Assembly (NCBI RefSeq): GCF_011067135.1
Contig: NZ_JAAMOW010000006.1
Location: 1-64,000 of the forward strand
Source of the DNA: Solimonas terrae
Lineage (GTDB): Bacteria > Pseudomonadota > Gammaproteobacteria > Nevskiales > Nevskiaceae
Length of the DNA stretch: 64,000 bases
Direction: 5' to 3'
The notes beneath the pieces were generated by a model. That model made no database searches and was not told where the DNA came from. It saw only the letters and a program-made list of their open reading frames with translations. This document shows, piece after piece, positions 59,709 through 64,000 of the stretch (positions within the stretch are counted from its first letter, which is position 1; each line of letters starts with the position of its first letter). Made by a program: the position numbers and the translations under genes.

Positions 59709-61100
59709 CTATTCGCCGTCGCCGCCGAGCTGCCGCTCCAGATCGGCCAGCGCCTCGCCGGCATACACCGACAGGCGCTGCATGCTCGGCAGCGCGTCGC
59801 GACAGCCGGTGAAGCCGACATTGAATTGCCCGGCATAGCTGACCGCGGTGATGTTCAAGGCCTGACCGTGCGCCAGCAGCGACACCGGATACATCTGTTC
59901 CATCTTCGCACCGTTGAAATACAGCACGCGATCGGGGCCGGGCACGTTGGACACCGTCAGATTGAACATCGGCCGCAGATGGCCGCCGAGCCCGGACAGC
60001 AGCTGCGCCATGAACGGCGCCATGAACAAGGCCGTGTAGTTGTCGATATCGGCCTTCGGCAGCTGCTGCAGATGATGCTTGGCACGCTGCGCCGAATCGT
60101 GGATTGCATGCAGGCGCTGCAGGGGGTCGGCGATGTGCGTGTTCAGATTGGCGATGATGAAGCTGATTGCGTTGCCGGCTCCCTGATCGTCGGCCGGACG
60201 CACCGAAACCGGCACGCCGGCGGTCAGCGGCTTGTCCGGCAAGGCCTTGATCTCGTCCAGATAGCGGCGCATCGACGCCGCGCAGATTTCGAGAAACACG
60301 TCGTTGACGGTGACATTGGCGGCCTTGGCGATCTTCTTCACCCGGTCCAGCGAATAGTGCTGTGTGGCGAAGCGGCGCTGGCCGGAGACCTTGCCATTGA
60401 ACGCCGAGCGCGGGCCGGTGAACGGCAGCGCCCAGTCCTTGTCCTCCTGGCGCAAGGCTTCCTTGAAGATGTCGCCGAACGCGCGCGCCACGCCCGGCAC
60501 GGTCTTGAGCTGCGTGCGCACGCCGTCGATCGCCGTCTGCAGCGGCGTCGCCACCTCGCCCTCGGGCCTCGGTTTGCGCGCCCGTGCACCGACCGCCCAC
60601 GGCGGACGCTGATCGCGCGATGTCGGGTCGGGCGAGAGCATGCGGGCGAGCATGCGCATGCCGCCGATGCCGTCGACCAGCGAATGATGCATCTTCATGT
60701 ACAGCGCGAAGCGTCGGTCCTCGAGACCCTCGATGAGATGGCATTCCCAGAGCGGGCGATTGAAGTCCATCGCGTTCGAATGCAGCCGCGAGATCAGCAC
60801 GCCGAGTTCACGTTCGCCGCCGGGCAGGGGCAGCGCCGAATGGCGGAAGTGATATTCGAGGTCGATCTGCCGATCCTCTTCCCAGGCCGGCAGCAGGAAA
60901 CGGAAGCGCGGCGCCGTCAGGCGCAGATTGAACGGATACGCGAAATCGCGCGTGGCGCGGAATTTCTCGACCAGCTTCTTCAGGAACTGCGGTCCGGCTT
61001 TCGGCGGCAGCGAGAAGATCGCCAGACAGCCGACCTGCATCGGCGTCTCGCGCGTGTCGACGTACAGCCAGGCGGCATCCAGCGGCTTGATCGGTGTCAT
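59709..61100 (-). CDS. Wax ester synthase/diacylglycerol acyltransferase family (WS/DGAT)
   Basis: A 463-residue WS/DGAT acyltransferase that esterifies fatty alcohols or diacylglycerol with acyl-CoA. The active-site motif HHSLVDG (138-144) matches HHxxxDG, with PLW (116-118) and a later NVPGP. The ATG at 61100 has GGAGGGG four bases upstream. It is divergent from an aldehyde dehydrogenase gene across about 210 bp with an inverted repeat. Storage-lipid synthesis is likely, but the acceptor is not clear from sequence. Confidence 0.88.
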   Translation of the reverse strand: MTPIKPLDAAWLYVDTRETPMQVGCLAIFSLPPKAGPQFLKKLVEKFRATRDFAYPFNLRLTAPRFRFLLPAWEEDRQIDLEYHFRHSALPLPGGERELGVLISRLHSNAMDFNRPLWECHLIEGLEDRRFALYMKMHHSLVDGIGGMRMLARMLSPDPTSRDQRPPWAVGARARKPRPEGEVATPLQTAIDGVRTQLKTVPGVARAFGDIFKEALRQEDKDWALPFTGPRSAFNGKVSGQRRFATQHYSLDRVKKIAKAANVTVNDVFLEICAASMRRYLDEIKALPDKPLTAGVPVSVRPADDQGAGNAISFIIANLNTHIADPLQRLHAIHDSAQRAKHHLQQLPKADIDNYTALFMAPFMAQLLSGLGGHLRPMFNLTVSNVPGPDRVLYFNGAKMEQMYPVSLLAHGQALNITAVSYAGQFNVGFTGCRDALPSMQRLSVYAGEALADLERQLGGDGE

Positions 61101-61142
61101 GCGTCCCCTCCGGACGGCTTCAGGCGTCCTTGTTGTCCGTGC

Positions 61143-61244
61143 AGTGTAGGTTGCGCCGGTGCCGCGTGACAGCGCCGCAAGTGGCAGCCCACTTGTCGCA
61201 TCGGTCAAACGGGTAGTGCCCTGCCCCGCCGGGCGCCCTATACT
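61143..61244. promoter_or_regulatory. Divergent promoter region with operator-like inverted repeat
   Basis: Plus-strand TATACT (61239-61244) is a good -10 for the aldehyde dehydrogenase and minus-strand TACACT (61143-61148) one for WS/DGAT; no convincing -35 was found for the plus one. Between them CAAGTGG (61178-61184) and CCACTTG (61189-61195) form a perfect 7-bp inverted repeat with 4-nt spacing, a plausible repressor operator. No regulator gene is adjacent. Confidence 0.45.
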
Positions 61245-61313
61245 CGGCAACAAACCGGGCGTTCAATTCCTCCCGGACGAGATCCTCAATCGGACTGATC
61301 TGGAGCGCAGCTC

Positions 61314-62768
61314 ATGAACACTGTCGTGTCTTTTCTGCCGAATGCCGGTGGCACCCAGGCCGCTGCCGGCGACGACATCCACCGCGCGTTTGCCGCCCAG
61401 CACGAAACCGCGCTGCGCCTGCGCACCTCGACCGCGAAGGAGCGCATCGCCAGGATCCAGCGCCTGCTGGATGCCGTGCTGGCGAACCGCGAGGCAATCT
61501 ACGAAGCTGCCTATCAGGACTTCAAGAAACCGCCGGCCGAAGTCGATCTGGCCGAGATCCTGCCGGTCGTGTCCGAAGCCAAGCACACGATGCGCAGCCT
61601 CAAGGGCTGGATGAAGCCGAAGGGCGTCTGGCCGTCGCGAATGACGATCGGCACCAAAAGCTGGGTGCAGTACGAACCCAAGGGCCGCTGCCTCATCATC
61701 TCGCCTTGGAACTATCCGGTGAATCTGACGCTGGCGCCGCTGGTCTCGGCGATCGCCGCCGGCAACACCGCAATCCTCAAACCGTCGGAAATGACGCCGC
61801 ACCTGTCGGCGCTGATGACGCGCATGATCCGCGATCTGTTCCCGGCCGATGAAGTGGCGATCTTCGAGGGCGATGTCGCCGTTTCGACGACTCTGCTGTC
61901 GCTGCCTTTCGATCACATCTTCTTCACCGGCGCACCGGCGATCGGCAAGGTCGTGATGGCTGCCGCCGCCAAGCATCTGACCTCGGTGACCCTGGAACTC
62001 GGCGGCAAGTCGCCGACCATCGTCGACGCGAGCGCCGACATCAAGGGCGCCGCGCGCACGATCATGTGGGGCAAGTTCACCAACAATGGTCAGACCTGCA
62101 TCGCCCCCGATCACATCTACGTGCACGAAAGCGTCAAGGACGCGTTCGTCGGCGAATGCATCGCAACGCTGAAGACGAGCTACGGCAGCACCAAGGCCGA
62201 ACAGATGAAGAGCGACAGCCTCGCGCGCGTCGTCAACCAGCGACACACGCAGCGCATCGGCGGCCTGTTGCAGGATGCGACCCAGCGCGGCGCGCGTGTG
62301 CTGTTCGGCGGCGAGACCTCGGAGAACGACTGCTTCATCCAGCCGACGCTGCTCGACAACATTCCGGACGACGCCAAGATCCAGAGCGAGGAAATCTTCG
62401 GACCACTGCTGCCGGTGATCGGCTACCGCGATCTCGATCAGGTGATCGCCGCCATCAACGCCCAGCCAAAGCCGCTGGCCCTGTACATCTGGAGCAAGAA
62501 CGAGCACAACATCGAACGCATGCTCAAGCGCACGTCGGCCGGCGGCACCTGCATCAACCACGTCGTCATGCACTTCGCCCAGGGCAATCTGCCGTTCGGC
62601 GGCGTCAACAACTCCGGCATCGGCTCGGCACATGGCGAGTACGGTTTCAAGGCTTTTTCGCACGAGCGCGCCGTGGTGCGTACGCGCTTCAACATCGCCA
62701 CGCTGCTGTTCCCCCCGTACACCGGCATGACAAAGCGCATCCTGAACATGATGGTCAAGACGCAGTAG
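61314..62768 (+). CDS. Aldehyde dehydrogenase, class-3/fatty-aldehyde type
   Basis: A 484-residue NAD(P)-dependent aldehyde dehydrogenase with WNYPVNLTLAPL, FTGAPAIGKVVM, catalytic Glu228 (LELGGKSP) and Cys262 (NGQTCIAPDH). The C-terminal hydrophobic tail FNIATLLFPPYTGMTKRILN resembles membrane-associated class-3/fatty-aldehyde (coniferyl-aldehyde) enzymes. It faces WS/DGAT, so long-chain aldehydes are a plausible substrate. A strong terminator follows. Confidence 0.9.
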   Translation: MNTVVSFLPNAGGTQAAAGDDIHRAFAAQHETALRLRTSTAKERIARIQRLLDAVLANREAIYEAAYQDFKKPPAEVDLAEILPVVSEAKHTMRSLKGWMKPKGVWPSRMTIGTKSWVQYEPKGRCLIISPWNYPVNLTLAPLVSAIAAGNTAILKPSEMTPHLSALMTRMIRDLFPADEVAIFEGDVAVSTTLLSLPFDHIFFTGAPAIGKVVMAAAAKHLTSVTLELGGKSPTIVDASADIKGAARTIMWGKFTNNGQTCIAPDHIYVHESVKDAFVGECIATLKTSYGSTKAEQMKSDSLARVVNQRHTQRIGGLLQDATQRGARVLFGGETSENDCFIQPTLLDNIPDDAKIQSEEIFGPLLPVIGYRDLDQVIAAINAQPKPLALYIWSKNEHNIERMLKRTSAGGTCINHVVMHFAQGNLPFGGVNNSGIGSAHGEYGFKAFSHERAVVRTRFNIATLLFPPYTGMTKRILNMMVKTQ

Positions 62769-62785
62769 CGCAGAGCGGCAAGCCA

Positions 62786-62812
62786 AAAGGCCGGGCGATG
62801 CCCGGCCTTTTT
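62786..62812 (+). terminator. Rho-independent terminator after the aldehyde dehydrogenase gene
   Basis: AAAGGCCGGGC (62786-62796) and GCCCGGCCTTT (62800-62810) form an 11-bp stem with a 3-base loop, then TTC. The T tract begins in the stem. It separates the dehydrogenase from the acylase gene. Confidence 0.85.
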
Positions 62813-62832
62813 CGTTGGTGACGCGGCGCCGT

Positions 62833-62838
62833 TATAGT
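62833..62838 (+). promoter_or_regulatory. Possible -10 element of the acylase gene
   Basis: TATAGT lies 34 nt before the acylase start codon. Upstream TTCGTT at 16-nt spacing is only a weak -35. AGGGGAGAA just before the ATG is a strong ribosome-binding site. Confidence 0.3.
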
Positions 62839-62872
62839 GCGGCCATAGCAACACATTAGACAGGGGAGAAAC

Positions 62873-64000
62873 ATGAACACGATCCGGTTCGGCATCGCCG
62901 CAGTCGGCCTTTTCGCGCTCGCCGCCTGCGGACAGAGTCATGTCGTCGGCAGCACGGCCGGCAGTGGCAGCAACGGCGATGGCCACTACGACGTCAGCAT
63001 CACCCGCACCGAGATGGGCGTGCCGCACATCAAGGCCGCCGACTATCCAAGCCTCGGCTACGGTTATGGCTACGCATTTGCCGAAGACAACCTCTGCGTG
63101 CTGATGGACGACCTGGTGACGATACGCGGCGAGCGCTCGCGCTATTTCGGACCGGACGGCAGTTATTCGATACCGGCAGTGCCGGTCACCGCCAACAACG
63201 TCGACAGCGATTTCTTCTGGAAGCTGATGGCGACCGATGCGGTCGTCGCCAGACTGAAGGCGGCGGCGCGTCCGGAAGTACAGGAACTGACGACCGGCTA
63301 CGTCGCCGGCTTCAACCGCTACATGGCCGAACTGAAGGCCGGCGAACATCCGGGCCGCCACGCTGCCTGCGCGAACGCCGACTATCTGCAGCCGATCAGC
63401 GAAGCCGATCTCTATCGCCGTTATTTCCGTCTGTCGGTCATCGCCTCGTCATCGGTGTTCACGACCGAGATCGCCACGGCGACGCCGCCGGCGCTGTCGC
63501 TCGGCAACACCATGCCGGACGCCGCTGCGGCCAAGGCCGCCCTGGTCGCGCAGCCCGGTCCGTTCGCGTTCTTCAGCCGCGAGAAAAAGCTCGGCAGCAA
63601 CATGTACGGCCTCGGCGCCGACGCCACTCAGACCGGCCAGAGCATGCTGTTCGGCAATCCGCACTTTCCCTGGGAAGGCACCGAGCGCCTGTACATCGTC
63701 CATCTCACCGTGCCCGGCAAGATGGACATCATGGGCGCCTCGCTGTACGGCGTGCCGCTGGTGCTGATCGGCTTCAACGACCAGCTGGCCTGGAGTCACA
63801 CGGTTTCGACCGCGTATCGCTTCACGCTGTATCAGAATCCGGTCAATCCGCTGAACCCGATGCAGTACTACTACGACGGCAAGGCCACCGATGTCACGGC
63901 CGTGCCGTTGAGCATCGACGTGCTGCAGAGCGACGGCAGCATCAAGCAGCAGAGCCGCACCTTGTACCGGACACAGTACGGGCCGGTGCTGGAACTCAGC
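62873..64000 (+). CDS. Penicillin acylase family lipoprotein (partial)
   Basis: The first 376 residues of an Ntn-hydrolase precursor of the penicillin/acyl-homoserine-lactone acylase family; the gene runs off the right edge. The N-terminus MNTIRFGIAAVGLFALAAC is a lipoprotein signal with lipidated Cys19. RTEMGVPHIKAADYPSLGYG and AFAEDNLCVL are the alpha-chain signatures. Self-cleavage before Ser242 (GSNMYGLG) would expose the nucleophile; FGNPHFPWEG follows. The natural substrate (beta-lactam, AHL or another N-acyl compound) is not decidable here. Confidence 0.88.
   Translation, partial: MNTIRFGIAAVGLFALAACGQSHVVGSTAGSGSNGDGHYDVSITRTEMGVPHIKAADYPSLGYGYGYAFAEDNLCVLMDDLVTIRGERSRYFGPDGSYSIPAVPVTANNVDSDFFWKLMATDAVVARLKAAARPEVQELTTGYVAGFNRYMAELKAGEHPGRHAACANADYLQPISEADLYRRYFRLSVIASSSVFTTEIATATPPALSLGNTMPDAAAAKAALVAQPGPFAFFSREKKLGSNMYGLGADATQTGQSMLFGNPHFPWEGTERLYIVHLTVPGKMDIMGASLYGVPLVLIGFNDQLAWSHTVSTAYRFTLYQNPVNPLNPMQYYYDGKATDVTAVPLSIDVLQSDGSIKQQSRTLYRTQYGPVLELS

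Noticed and set aside
61263-62786. Long minus-strand frame opposite the aldehyde dehydrogenase
   Set aside because: Shadow frame; the plus strand has all catalytic residues of the family.

Overview
The window is a contiguous, gene-dense, GC-rich stretch of a gammaproteobacterial chromosome. It holds one complete rRNA operon, a tRNA-tufB operon, about 55 protein genes and very little intergenic DNA. The genes are typical of Gammaproteobacteria (hslVU, dapF-DUF484-xerC, ubiEJB, ampDE, secB-grxC-yibN, envC-yibQ, erpA, rppH). A lipoprotein hydrolase, an HSL-type esterase, a wax-ester synthase/DGAT-like acyltransferase and a fatty-aldehyde-type dehydrogenase point to a lipid- or hydrocarbon-using lineage such as Nevskiales (Solimonas, Nevskia, Hydrocarboniphaga relatives). 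The lineage is an inference from gene content, not a match.

Layout. 1-1310: tRNA-Tyr, tRNA-Gly, a degenerate tRNA-Thr copy and tRNA-Thr feed into tuf (EF-Tu, cut by the left edge), all from a strong minus-strand promoter. 1490-9276: a large lipoprotein hydrolase, purD, a glycine-zipper lipoprotein, a Ser/Thr kinase with a C-terminal cyclic-nucleotide-binding domain and two alpha/beta hydrolases. 9387-18020, all plus strand: M61 peptidase, plsY, birA, coaX (last three overlapping), an orphan TadG-like protein and hrpB. 18047-23455: 16S-tRNA-Ile-tRNA-Ala-23S-5S on the minus strand, with promoter, two boxA sites and a terminator. 23637-30813: tyrS, an M23 peptidase, anmK, erpA, bactofilin, a DUF6776-like protein, argC and hemJ. 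30858-36763: bfr/bfd, rppH, a HAD phosphatase, a HisN-like phosphatase, a PduO-type adenosyltransferase, btuF, ampE and ampD. 36797-46644: an M16 protease, two small unknown proteins, trmL, gpsA, secB, grxC, a rhodanese, envC, ctpA and yibQ. 46609-54816: ubiB, ubiJ, a repeat element, ubiE, a PAS-GGDEF-EAL protein, DUF971, hslU and hslV. 54949-64000: a Cys-containing lipoprotein, xerC, DUF484, dapF, a VOC protein, an orphan ParM-like actin, WS/DGAT, an aldehyde dehydrogenase and a penicillin-acylase-family lipoprotein cut by the right edge.

Themes. Cell-wall growth and recycling recurs: AnmK and AmpD act on anhydro-muropeptides, while the M23 peptidase, EnvC, bactofilin and CtpA serve envelope remodelling. 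Two conserved chromosomal neighbourhoods meet at the rRNA operon: tuf-tRNAs-coaX-birA on one side and tyrS-M23-anmK-erpA-bactofilin-argC on the other. No CRISPR array, prophage or insertion sequence is visible. The most unusual items are the degenerate tRNA-Thr copy with a GGC anticodon, the orphan chromosomal ParM-like actin, the kinase-cNMP protein beside two hydrolases, a palindromic operator candidate between the wax-synthase and aldehyde dehydrogenase genes, and a hairpin element bounded by a 21-bp direct repeat between ubiE and ubiJ.
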